Origin: CBDDIP01 sp965229005
GTDB lineage: Bacteria > Actinomycetota > Acidimicrobiia > Acidimicrobiales > Ilumatobacteraceae
DNA length: 64,000 nucleotides
Reading direction: 5' to 3'
Assembly (NCBI GenBank): GCA_965229005.1
Contig: CBDDIP010000001.1
Coordinates: forward strand, 930,001-994,000
Part shown: piece by piece, positions 50,957 to 59,462 of the stretch
Layout: the number at the start of each line of letters is the position of its first letter
Numbering within the stretch: the first letter of the stretch is position 1
The notes under the pieces: model-generated
Database searches by the model: none
What the model saw: the letters and a program-made list of their open reading frames with translations, nothing else
What the model was told of the DNA's origin: nothing
Position numbers and translations under genes: made by a program

Positions 50957-53842
50957 TCAGCGCCCGACGCGCCGCCGACGGTGCGCCAGCTGCGCGATCG
51001 CTCCGAGCCCGACGAGGCCGGCGCCGATCATCAGCGTGGTGTCGACGTCGCCGCCGGTTCGGGGCAGGGAGGCGCTCGATCTGACCGTGGCGGGCTTGGC
51101 CGCAACAGCGACGAACGACTGCGTGTCGACCCCGCATCCGTGCTGTTCGCTCGCCCATGTGCCATCGGCCGTCCCGGTCAGTCCGTCCACGCCCGATGCA
51201 GGTGGCCCGGCCGCGCCTGGGGCGATGGTGATCTGCTCGGCGTAGCTGTGCGCGACCGCGGTGGTGAACCGCTCGCCTGACGACCGGTACTCGCCGTTGC
51301 CGCGGTCGACCAGGACCGACACCGTTGCGATCCGGTTGTCGCCGTTGCACTGCCAGGTCGCGCTGGTGGTGGCGAGGGCGTGCTGGTGCAGACCACCGCT
51401 GATCGTGACGGTGCGATCGCCCAGCACCGAAGCGGGAGGAAGGTCTTCGACCTGGATCACGTCCGTGCTCGTGCCGGGCGCCGTGAGGTCGGCGACCGCT
51501 CGCTGCGTCGACAGGGTGGGACGCCAGATGGTCTGCGCGAGCGAGTTGCAGTCGCGGTGCGACGCGACCTCCGTGCCGCCGACGCTCACCGCCTCGAACG
51601 CGACGAACACACCGCGCCCGTCGGTGGGCACCGGCAGCGTCGGCATCGTCACCTGACCGGTCTCTCCCTTCGACGTCACCGTGAAGGTCTGCGTCGCCGT
51701 CGAGGTCGACAACGGCGTGCAGGCCATCACCGGGTTGCCGGCAGCGTCGATCTGCGGCGAGCCGTTGACCGTCGTCTGCTCCGCCGTCTGCCAGGCGAGG
51801 CTCATCGTCGCCTCGCCGATCGGCAGCCCGCACCACTCGACGACGTCCGTCATGCCGTCACCCGCGCTCGCCAGCTGGCCACCGTTGGAGCTCTGTGCGC
51901 GCGTCCCGATCTGGGGCACGTAGATCGTCTGCGCTTCGTCGTCGAGCGAGAGGTGTGTGGTGACCACACGGGATCCGATCCGCAGCGTCTCGCCGGCCAC
52001 GAGGACCGTGCACGCGTACCCGTCGCCGACGGTGAACTGCACCGTCACGTCCTGCACCGGGGACGTGGCGACGAACGTGGTCGTCGCTGTGATCCCGGTT
52101 GGTGTCCCGGTGGCATCTGCGTTGCGCACGTGGAGCTCACCATCCACCGAGTACTGCGTCCCGGGCACGAGTCCCGCGCAGTGGACGGTGTCGGTGACCG
52201 GCCCGCCGGATTCGGAAAGCAAGTGGTCGCCATCGGCATCGTCGACCAACGATGTCGAGCACGTCGGCGTCCCGACGACGTTCGTCCACACCAGTTCCAC
52301 GGCGGCCGCCACCCCCGGTGTCACGACGACGGTCTCACACGTCGATGGCAGACCGAACGTCCACCAAGCCGGCGCTGCCACCTCGCACACGCGGTACGTC
52401 CCTGCGGTGACCGTGACCGCGTTCGTTCGTCCGTCGGCAGCGGTCGTCGTCGTGCCGAAGTCGCGGCCGTCGTCACGAGTGACGGTGAACCCGAACCCGG
52501 CCGCATCCGGTGGCGTGATGTCCGTCTGGTCGAACACCTTGCGGACGATCAGCAGCTCCGGGCTCGGCGAGTTCACGATCGAGACGACGGTGGGTGCGTC
52601 GGGATCGCTCGACATCGGCCAGGGCAGGGCGATGTCGGCGGCGGGTGCCAACCCGTTCGTCGGCGGGACTTCATGAGCGACCAACGGCCCGGTCACCGAC
52701 GTCGGGTCGACACCGGGGAAGGTGACGACCCCACCGGTGACCGTTCCGGTGGCGACGACAGCGCCGGCACCGTTGTCGTCGATCAGTTGGAATTGAAGGC
52801 CCTCGACGCTGAAGGAGGCGTCGCTGGAGGTCTTGTCGACCTCGCCGAACACGAGTGGCGTGTTCTCCACCGCGGTCGCGTTGGAGCGGATCTCGACGAA
52901 GGTGGCCGGCTGGATGACGAGGTCCTGACCGCCGGACTGCACGTACACCGCCGCACCGCCCGGGCCGTCGACGATCGTCGACACCGTCCACGTGTCGATG
53001 TTGCCGGCGCCGTTCGCGAACGTGATGGGGTAGGTCGCCGATCCGTCGCTGCCCGTGACGCCGAGCGGCGGCCCGCTGGGGAGGACGTTGCCCGACGACG
53101 TGGCCGCATCGAACCGGACCGTCAGCCCAGGGATCGGGTTCCCGTTGGCCGACGTGACGATGGTCGTCGCCGTCCCGTTCACGACATCCAGACCCGTGAA
53201 CGACGCCCACGGCTGCTGCCACGCCGTCGAGATCGCCTGGAGGTCCTGTGCTGCCTGGTTCGCCGAGGAGCTGCTCGTCGCGACGGCGACCGACCCTCCG
53301 ACCGGCCCATCACCGGCGACGAAGTGCGCGTAGATCCACTCCCCCGCCCACCACTGGTTGAGCGTGTGGCTGACGCCGGCGATCACGAACGGGGTCGAGC
53401 CGGGCACACCCGCCTGCAACATCGCCACGGTCGGCTCCAGCAGGAACCGCGCCGTGCCCAGCTCGTCGACGAGCTCGGGATGGATGGGCAGCAGCGCCTG
53501 GCCGATCGGATCCCAGTCGAGCATCGACACGGTCGGGTTCCCGCCACCCCACGCCGGTGGATGCCCGGAGCTGTCCTGCACGCACGTGCCCACGATCCAC
53601 TGCTCGCCCGGCCCGGTGTCCTCGTCGACTGCGTAGGAGCCAGCCCATCGAGCGCCGACTGCGGTCGTCACGTCGATGCCGTAGCCACGACACGAACCGC
53701 CCGGCGTCCCACCCGGACAGGGAAACGCGGCGAACGTGACGGTCGGCGACGCGGCGATGAACGCCGCGCTCGTCGCCAGGACGACGACGGCAGCAGCGAC
53801 GAGCGACAGGACGCGTCGAGGAAACGTCTTCATGATCAGCAC
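50957..53842 (-). CDS. LPXTG-anchored surface protein with Cna-B/SpaA-like domains
   Basis: A 961-residue secreted protein. It has an N-terminal signal peptide (RRVLSLVAAAVVVLATSAAF) and ends with the sortase signal SLPRTGG, a hydrophobic helix and RRRRVGR. A cysteine-containing N-terminal domain (to about 250) is followed by prealbumin/Cna-B-like domains; LLIVRKVFDQ...YRVCEVAAP has the Lys and Glu pattern of isopeptide-bond domains. A GTG start is listed because GGAAGGG lies 5 bp upstream; an ATG 3 codons later is possible. No sortase gene is in the window. It could be an adhesin or pilus-like protein. Confidence 0.9.
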   Translation of the reverse strand: MLIMKTFPRRVLSLVAAAVVVLATSAAFIAASPTVTFAAFPCPGGTPGGSCRGYGIDVTTAVGARWAGSYAVDEDTGPGEQWIVGTCVQDSSGHPPAWGGGNPTVSMLDWDPIGQALLPIHPELVDELGTARFLLEPTVAMLQAGVPGSTPFVIAGVSHTLNQWWAGEWIYAHFVAGDGPVGGSVAVATSSSSANQAAQDLQAISTAWQQPWASFTGLDVVNGTATTIVTSANGNPIPGLTVRFDAATSSGNVLPSGPPLGVTGSDGSATYPITFANGAGNIDTWTVSTIVDGPGGAAVYVQSGGQDLVIQPATFVEIRSNATAVENTPLVFGEVDKTSSDASFSVEGLQFQLIDDNGAGAVVATGTVTGGVVTFPGVDPTSVTGPLVAHEVPPTNGLAPAADIALPWPMSSDPDAPTVVSIVNSPSPELLIVRKVFDQTDITPPDAAGFGFTVTRDDGRDFGTTTTAADGRTNAVTVTAGTYRVCEVAAPAWWTFGLPSTCETVVVTPGVAAAVELVWTNVVGTPTCSTSLVDDADGDHLLSESGGPVTDTVHCAGLVPGTQYSVDGELHVRNADATGTPTGITATTTFVATSPVQDVTVQFTVGDGYACTVLVAGETLRIGSRVVTTHLSLDDEAQTIYVPQIGTRAQSSNGGQLASAGDGMTDVVEWCGLPIGEATMSLAWQTAEQTTVNGSPQIDAAGNPVMACTPLSTSTATQTFTVTSKGETGQVTMPTLPVPTDGRGVFVAFEAVSVGGTEVASHRDCNSLAQTIWRPTLSTQRAVADLTAPGTSTDVIQVEDLPPASVLGDRTVTISGGLHQHALATTSATWQCNGDNRIATVSVLVDRGNGEYRSSGERFTTAVAHSYAEQITIAPGAAGPPASGVDGLTGTADGTWASEQHGCGVDTQSFVAVAAKPATVRSSASLPRTGGDVDTTLMIGAGLVGLGAIAQLAHRRRRVGR

Positions 53843-54035
53843 AGGGCCCTTCCGGGATGGAACGAGCGCCGTCAGATCCGCCGATCAGTCGACGAGCACT
53901 CGCTCAGGATTGGGGGAGCTGCCGACCCGCTGGAGCAGCGAGCCGATCGCATCCGATCTGTGCGCGTCCGCCGCACGCCGTTCTGACGCAGCACCGCCGA
54001 CGCCGTTACGGGAAACGCAGCGAATTGTTGCTCGA

Positions 54036-55049
54036 TCAGTGCGTAGGGCGGCTCGTCAGGATGCGATCGTCCAACCGCCGACGGAGGTGCGCCATCGCGG
54101 GCGTGAACCCGAGCCCGGTCCAGAACGACGTCGACGTGGCGTTGGCCGGCGAGAAGTGCAAGCAGGCTGCCGCGTACCCACGATCGCCGGCCCAGGCCAA
54201 CGCTGCACGGACAAGGGCAGCGCCCGCGCCGGACCCGCGCTCCTCGGGGAGCACGGCGGTCGCGGCGATGTAGGCGCCCCGGTCCGGGATGTAGAGGGGC
54301 GACCCGATGCCAGGTCCGACCGAGATCACGCCGACGTCACCGTCGCCTCGTCGGGCGATCAGGAACGCATGGTCGTCACTCGCCAGCGCAGTGGTGAGCT
54401 CGGCGCGCACCGCCTCCCTGGTCGCGTCGCGCACGTACGGCCGGAAGATCGGACTGCCCGCGTGGAACACGGCCTCCTCGTCGACGAGACGTTCGACGAT
54501 GTCGAGCTCCTCCGGTGCCGCCAACCGAACCGTCACATCGGACTCGTCGGCGGCGGCGATCTCGGGCTGAAGGGCACGCAGCGCCACGACGTTCATGCGG
54601 CCGAACCCGAGCGCCGACCAGGCGTGCTCCGTGGACGGATCACCGATCGGGACGTGGACGACGTGGTCGACGATGCCACGCTCCAACGCACGCTCCGCCA
54701 ATCGGGCAAACAGCGCGGCGTAGACGCGGTGTGCGTCCGCACCCTCCGCAACGGCGTGACCCTGCACGAGATGCAGCGCGGATCGCGCAGGCGAGTACCG
54801 AGCCATCGGAGACGCAGGATCGGGCTCCGAGTCGAACGCGGTGAGGAAGCCGAGGAGCTGCCCTCGGTCGATCGCAATTGCTGCGTCGGCAAACGACAGC
54901 ATGCTGCGGATCACTTCCGAGGCGCGCCGCGGTTCCTCGAAGGCTTCAGGGAGCAGCGGGAACATCTGCCGTTCCCGCGCGTGTCGTGCGGCAAGCAGAG
55001 CTCCTGCGCGCTCACAGTCCTCGTCGGTGAGTGCAACGACCTCGATCAC
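54036..55049 (-). CDS. Double GNAT-family N-acetyltransferase
   Basis: A 337-residue protein with two GNAT-like halves. The second has the acetyl-CoA-binding stretch ATAVLPEERGSGAGAALVRAAL (Q/RxxGxG/A pattern), and the first is less conserved (LHLVQGHAVAEG). It would acetylate an amine or a protein; the substrate is unknown. It follows the hemerythrin gene by 40 bp on the same strand. The 193-bp gap downstream to the LPXTG gene shows nothing recognisable. Confidence 0.87.
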   Translation of the reverse strand: MIEVVALTDEDCERAGALLAARHARERQMFPLLPEAFEEPRRASEVIRSMLSFADAAIAIDRGQLLGFLTAFDSEPDPASPMARYSPARSALHLVQGHAVAEGADAHRVYAALFARLAERALERGIVDHVVHVPIGDPSTEHAWSALGFGRMNVVALRALQPEIAAADESDVTVRLAAPEELDIVERLVDEEAVFHAGSPIFRPYVRDATREAVRAELTTALASDDHAFLIARRGDGDVGVISVGPGIGSPLYIPDRGAYIAATAVLPEERGSGAGAALVRAALAWAGDRGYAAACLHFSPANATSTSFWTGLGFTPAMAHLRRRLDDRILTSRPTH

Positions 55050-55089
55050 ACCGCCAGCCTGTCACGGTCGGCGGGCAGACCGCCCAGGA

Positions 55090-55653
55090 TCAGTCGGAGC
55101 GGCGGGAGTCACGGATCGCGTCGCGAACGCGGTCGACGACAGCCACCGCCGGCCCGACGATGAGGTTGCCGAGCGCGCTCTGCGGAGCGAACCGGTGCGC
55201 GTGCGTCGGAGCGATGCGCTGCGCCGCCTCCAGCATCCGACCCATGTTCTGACGCTGCTCCGCGGTGCGGTGCTCCTTGACCAACGGGAAGATCTCCGCC
55301 TGCTCTCTCGTCGCATGGACCTCGACGTCGCGCTGGAAGGTGAGGAACGCGGCCAGGAATTCGTCGCTGGCCGGATCCATGCCCTCGAGCTCCGCCTGCG
55401 CTTTCTTTGCCGCCGACTCCTCATCGAGGCAGGTGCGCACGGCGCTCGATGCATCGGCGCCGAGCGTGGACACGAAGGGGTGAACGACCTCTTCCTCCGA
55501 GGTCTCGTGCACCGCGAGCAGGCGCACGAGCGCCTCGAACGGATCCCGACGCTCGTCGGCGGGCGCGGCGGCGATCTGGTTCATCAGCTGCTTGGCGTGC
55601 TCGTGCTGGCTGATCAGGATCGTCACGACGTCGTGGGTGGTGGTCGTTTCCAT
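55090..55653 (-). CDS. Hemerythrin HHE-domain protein
   Basis: A 187-residue four-helix protein with hemerythrin-type diiron ligands: QHEHAKQL near residue 16, VHETSEEEVVHP near 48 and VHATREQAEIFP near 111. Such proteins bind oxygen or nitric oxide, or sense redox state. The C-terminal 40 residues form an additional helical stretch. It lies beside universal stress and pyruvate:ferredoxin oxidoreductase genes, which supports a role in low-oxygen physiology. Confidence 0.93.
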   Translation of the reverse strand: METTTTHDVVTILISQHEHAKQLMNQIAAAPADERRDPFEALVRLLAVHETSEEEVVHPFVSTLGADASSAVRTCLDEESAAKKAQAELEGMDPASDEFLAAFLTFQRDVEVHATREQAEIFPLVKEHRTAEQRQNMGRMLEAAQRIAPTHAHRFAPQSALGNLIVGPAVAVVDRVRDAIRDSRRSD

Positions 55654-55827
55654 GGTCTCGTTCTCCGCGTTGTCAGGTGCTCATGAGGCTGTTCCCCGAG
55701 ATCGCACGTGGCAGACCGTGACCGATGGCGTGCGCTCCCATTTGCCTGGGCGGCCGCAGATGCGCTCTGCTCTGTCGCGGCTGCCCATCTCGGGCATCGG
55801 ACCACGAGCACCTGAAGGACGACGACC

Positions 55828-57075
55828 ATGAGCGAGGCCTGGATCATCGACGCCTGCCGCACACCGCGCGGCATCGGCAAGGTCGGCAAGGGTGCCCTTG
55901 CCGACATCCACCCGCAGCAGCTCGGCGCCACGGTGCTGGCAGCGATCCGCGACCGCAACGACCTCGACACCTCGACCGTCGACGACGTCATCTTCGGGAC
56001 CAGCATGCAGGTCGGCACGCAGGGCGGCGACCTCGCTCGCATGGCGCTGCTCGACGCCGGCTTCGACGTGAAGGCATCGGGCGTCACGCTCGACCGCTTC
56101 TGCGGCTCCGGCATCACCACCACCAACATGGCCGCCGCGTCGATCATGGCCGGCTTCGAGGACGTCGTCATCGCCGGCGGCTGCGAGATGATGTCGCTGC
56201 ACCCCGCGCTCGGCGCGGCGCAGGCCGGTGTTCGTGCGCCGTTGATGGACGCAGGCAACCTGCGCTTGCGCGCCCGCCACCCGCAGACGCACCAGGGCGT
56301 CGCCGCCGATGCGATCGCGACGATCGAGGGAATCCCGCGCGAGGCGCTGGACCACCTCGCGTACGTGTCGCAGCAGCGCGCTGCGCGGGCGATCGCCGAA
56401 GGCCGCTTCGACCGCAGCCTCGTTCCGGTGCACCACGAAGACGGGTCGCTGGCCCTCGACCGCGAGGAGTTCCCGCGGCCGCAGACCACGCTCGAAGGTC
56501 TCGCCCAGCTGCAGGCGTCCTTCGGCGCAATGGCCGACTTCCCGCTCGACGACCAGGGCACCACGCTGCGCTCGATGGTCCTCGCCCGCTACCCCGGGCT
56601 CGACATCACCCACGTGCACCACGCCGGCAACAGCTCCGGCGTCGTCGACGGCGCAGCGGCGATCCTGTTCGCCTCACCCGAGGCAGCCAAGTCCAACGGA
56701 TGGACGCCGCGGGCTCGCGTCGTCGCTGCCGTCAACATGGGCGACGACCCGACGCTGATGCTCAACGCGCCGGTGCCGGCAGCGCGCAAGGTGCTCGACC
56801 GCGCCGGCCTCACCGTCGACGACATCGACCTGTTCGAGATCAACGAGGCGTTCTCGGTGGTGGCCGAGAAGTTCATCCGCGACCTCGACCTCGACCGCGA
56901 GAAGGTCAACGTCAACGGTGGCGCGATGGCGCTCGGCCACCCGATCGCCGCGACGGGCGCGATGCTGATCGGCACGGTGCTCGACGAGCTCGAGCGCACC
57001 GGTGGCCGCTACGGCCTCGTCACCATGTGCGCCGCGGGCGGCATGGCGCCGGCCGTCATCATCGAACGCATCTGA
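55828..57075 (+). CDS. Acetyl-CoA acetyltransferase (thiolase)
   Basis: A 415-residue thiolase. The acylated Cys is in LDRFCGSGI (about residue 92), the Asn/His motif is NEAFSV, followed by NGGAMALGHPIAATGA and the second active Cys in CAAGGMAP. It would split a 3-ketoacyl-CoA to acetyl-CoA or make acetoacetyl-CoA. The start follows GAAGGACGACGACC. It is a single gene facing the USP operon. Confidence 0.95.
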   Translation: MSEAWIIDACRTPRGIGKVGKGALADIHPQQLGATVLAAIRDRNDLDTSTVDDVIFGTSMQVGTQGGDLARMALLDAGFDVKASGVTLDRFCGSGITTTNMAAASIMAGFEDVVIAGGCEMMSLHPALGAAQAGVRAPLMDAGNLRLRARHPQTHQGVAADAIATIEGIPREALDHLAYVSQQRAARAIAEGRFDRSLVPVHHEDGSLALDREEFPRPQTTLEGLAQLQASFGAMADFPLDDQGTTLRSMVLARYPGLDITHVHHAGNSSGVVDGAAAILFASPEAAKSNGWTPRARVVAAVNMGDDPTLMLNAPVPAARKVLDRAGLTVDDIDLFEINEAFSVVAEKFIRDLDLDREKVNVNGGAMALGHPIAATGAMLIGTVLDELERTGGRYGLVTMCAAGGMAPAVIIERI

Positions 57076-57116
57076 CCCGCCGGCCTGAGCCTCACAGCCG
57101 CAGTGAGCGGACGCGC

Positions 57117-57965
57117 TCAGCGGACGACCACGACGGGCACCATCGCGTAGTCGAGCACGCCGGTCACGGTGGATCCGCCGAGGACGTTGCTGAGCGCGGT
57201 GTGGCCGCGAGAGCTGACGACCAGCACGTCTCCGTCGAGCACCGAGTCCATCAGTGCCGCGACAGGAGCCTGCTGCACGAGTTGGCCGCTGACCTGGCTG
57301 CCGCAACGGTCGCGAGCCAGCTCCACGGCGCGGTCCAGGACGCACGCTCCGTCGACCTTGATCAGATCGCGGACGCGCGCTTCGCTGTCGGTGAGACCGT
57401 AGGGGTAGTCCCAGGCGTGGACGACCACCAGCTCCACACGGTGCAGGTCGGCCTCGTCCGCCGCCCAGATCACGGCGCGATCGCTTGCGGGAGAACCGTC
57501 GACGCCGACGACGATGCGGGTCGGCCGGCCTTGCGTCGCCTCTCCACGGACGATGACCACGGGGCAGACGCTGTGTCGAGCCAACCAGCGAGCGTCGTTT
57601 CCGAACAGCAGCCCTTTGAAGCCCTCGTGCTCCGACGCTCCGATCACCAGGAGGTCGTCGGGCGAGATGTGCTCGGTCAGCAAGGCGTGCACCGGCCCAC
57701 GCGTGATCTCGATGTCGACGCTCAAACCCGCGTGCTCGTCGATCAACCGCTCGCGCATGGCGTCGGCGGAGCGCTTCGTCTCGTCGGCGATCTCGGCCAT
57801 GGTGTCCTGCGGGATCCACTCACCGCCGTAGCCGACGGGAGGGATCGAGTAGCACGATCGGAGTCGAAGCGGCACGTCGCGCGCCATCGCCTCCGACGCG
57901 GCCCAGTGCGCTGCGTGCGTCGACGCAGCCGACCCGTTGAACCCGAGGACGATCTGTGTGGTCAT
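57117..57965 (-). CDS. Universal stress protein, two Usp domains
   Basis: A 282-residue protein with two UspA domains. Gly-rich ATP-binding-like stretches appear as VIGASEHEGFKG near residue 115 and VSSRGHTALSNVLGGST near 255. It follows the other USP gene by 32 bp on the same strand, forming a tandem operon. Such proteins bind ATP and act under stress or hypoxia. Confidence 0.92.
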   Translation of the reverse strand: MTTQIVLGFNGSAASTHAAHWAASEAMARDVPLRLRSCYSIPPVGYGGEWIPQDTMAEIADETKRSADAMRERLIDEHAGLSVDIEITRGPVHALLTEHISPDDLLVIGASEHEGFKGLLFGNDARWLARHSVCPVVIVRGEATQGRPTRIVVGVDGSPASDRAVIWAADEADLHRVELVVVHAWDYPYGLTDSEARVRDLIKVDGACVLDRAVELARDRCGSQVSGQLVQQAPVAALMDSVLDGDVLVVSSRGHTALSNVLGGSTVTGVLDYAMVPVVVVR

Positions 57966-57997
57966 GACTCCACGATGGGCGCGCGCCGCCCCCGTCG

Positions 57998-58810
57998 CTA
58001 GAGGCTTCGGTCCTCGGCGGCCTCGGCTCGGCGATCCGTGGCGACGAGGACCGAGGCAGTCGCGTTGTGCGCCAGCGCTGCAGCCGTCGTCCCGAGCTGC
58101 CGCCCGAACCGGTGTCGGCCGCGTGCGCCGATCGCGACAAGGTCCGGCCGGGTGTCGTGCACGAGCTCCACCAGCCGCTTCGTCACGTCGCCACCGAACA
58201 TCTGGGTATGCGTGTCGGCGCCGGCACCGCGGAGCCGGGCGGTGACCGCAGCGATGGCCGGTTCGAGCTCGGGATGCCCCTCGTGCAGACCGATCACGGT
58301 CACCGTGGTCGTGTCGATCCAGGGCAGGTGGCACAGCGCCGTCGCTGCGCAGCGCGCGTCGGCCGAGTCGTCGAAGCACAGCAGCACCGAGCGGGTCCGA
58401 CGTCCGTGGCGGACCACGACGAGCGGCGACGGTGGATGCGCCATGAGCCATTCCGCCGTGCTGCCGAGGTGGAGCGACTTCGCCAGCCCCGGCCCGCGGG
58501 CCCCGATGACGAGCAGATCGGCCGGGCGCATGAGTGCCAGACGCGGATCCTCGAGCGCGAGGAGCTGCACGGACGAAGCGATCCGGCTCTCGTCGAACGG
58601 GACGCGGGCGTGCGACGGCTCCCACGGCGACGGCACCGGTGCCTGTTCCCTGGCGCGGAACTCGGGCGGCGGCTCGGCGTGCAGGATGTCGAGGGTCCAC
58701 CCCGGCCAGGGGTGCGAATTGATCCAGAGCCACGCGAGGTCGGACCCTTCCGTCATGTCGTCACCGAAGAGCAGCGTCTTCGGCGCGGCGACGGGGCTGG
58801 AGCTGTTCAT
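57998..58810 (-). CDS. Universal stress protein, two Usp domains
   Basis: A 270-residue UspA-type protein with halves separated near residue 125. GARGPGLAKSLHLGSTAEWL in the first half and GARGRHRFGRQLGTTAAAL in the second match the G-x2-G-x9-G-S/T ATP pattern. The ATG giving MNSSSPVA is preferred over an upstream in-frame ATG. It precedes the second USP gene and is divergent from the flavin split-barrel gene. Confidence 0.92.
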   Translation of the reverse strand: MNSSSPVAAPKTLLFGDDMTEGSDLAWLWINSHPWPGWTLDILHAEPPPEFRAREQAPVPSPWEPSHARVPFDESRIASSVQLLALEDPRLALMRPADLLVIGARGPGLAKSLHLGSTAEWLMAHPPSPLVVVRHGRRTRSVLLCFDDSADARCAATALCHLPWIDTTTVTVIGLHEGHPELEPAIAAVTARLRGAGADTHTQMFGGDVTKRLVELVHDTRPDLVAIGARGRHRFGRQLGTTAAALAHNATASVLVATDRRAEAAEDRSL

Positions 58811-58928
58811 GACGTCACGATGACGCCCGAACACCCGAATCGTCAGAGCACAACGTCACCAGTCGCCGCTCGACGAGATGTGTCCGTTGGCCCTACCGAC
58901 GCGACGTCGATTGGAACATCCTCGAACC

Positions 58929-59351
58929 ATGGTTGGGGACCGATCACCGAAGATGCGAGCGTTGGCCGACGACGAGTGCTGGGAACGCTTGCGCGGCGAG
59001 AGGCTTGGCCGGCTGGCCTTCGAGAACGGCCGCTTCCCGATGATCCTTCCCGTCAACCACACGTGCCACGACGGGTTGATCGTCGTGCGGACGGACGGCG
59101 GCACGAAGCTGGAGAACGTGCCGATGCACCCAGTGGCGTTCGAGGTCGACGGCGTGACTGCGTCGGCCGGTTGGTCCGTCGTCGCCCTCGGCTCCGCCCG
59201 CGAGGTCACCACCGCCCTCGGGCCGCGCTACGAAGGCCTCCGCCAGACCAACGTGCCCATCATGGCGCCCGGACGCAAGCCGTACTGGATCGCGATCGAG
59301 GTCGCCGAGATCAGCGGACGCGAGTTCGACATCGAGCCATCTCGACCGTGA
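58929..59351 (+). CDS. Pyridoxamine 5'-phosphate oxidase-like flavin-binding protein
   Basis: A 140-residue split-barrel protein (RLGRLAFENGRFPMILPVNH; FEVDGV; GWSVVALGSAREV), of the type that binds FMN, F420 or heme. Similar small proteins are common in hypoxia-induced gene sets of mycobacteria. The ATG giving MVGDRS is listed; an internal ATG at 58953 is possible. The pyruvate:ferredoxin oxidoreductase gene follows after 111 bp. Confidence 0.85.
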   Translation: MVGDRSPKMRALADDECWERLRGERLGRLAFENGRFPMILPVNHTCHDGLIVVRTDGGTKLENVPMHPVAFEVDGVTASAGWSVVALGSAREVTTALGPRYEGLRQTNVPIMAPGRKPYWIAIEVAEISGREFDIEPSRP

Positions 59352-59462
59352 CGGTTGCGCCGACTCGGATGACGTTCGACCCTGTTGCTCGATGAACCCG
59401 CCGGCGCACGCTGGGTCGTGAGCCGCCCTGCGCTTCGCCGGGCGCAACGATCGGAGTCGATC

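Noticed and set aside
58811..58928. DosR-type box in the USP/split-barrel divergent gap
   Set aside because: Only fragments such as GTCC and GGCCCT are seen; no convincing symmetric box.
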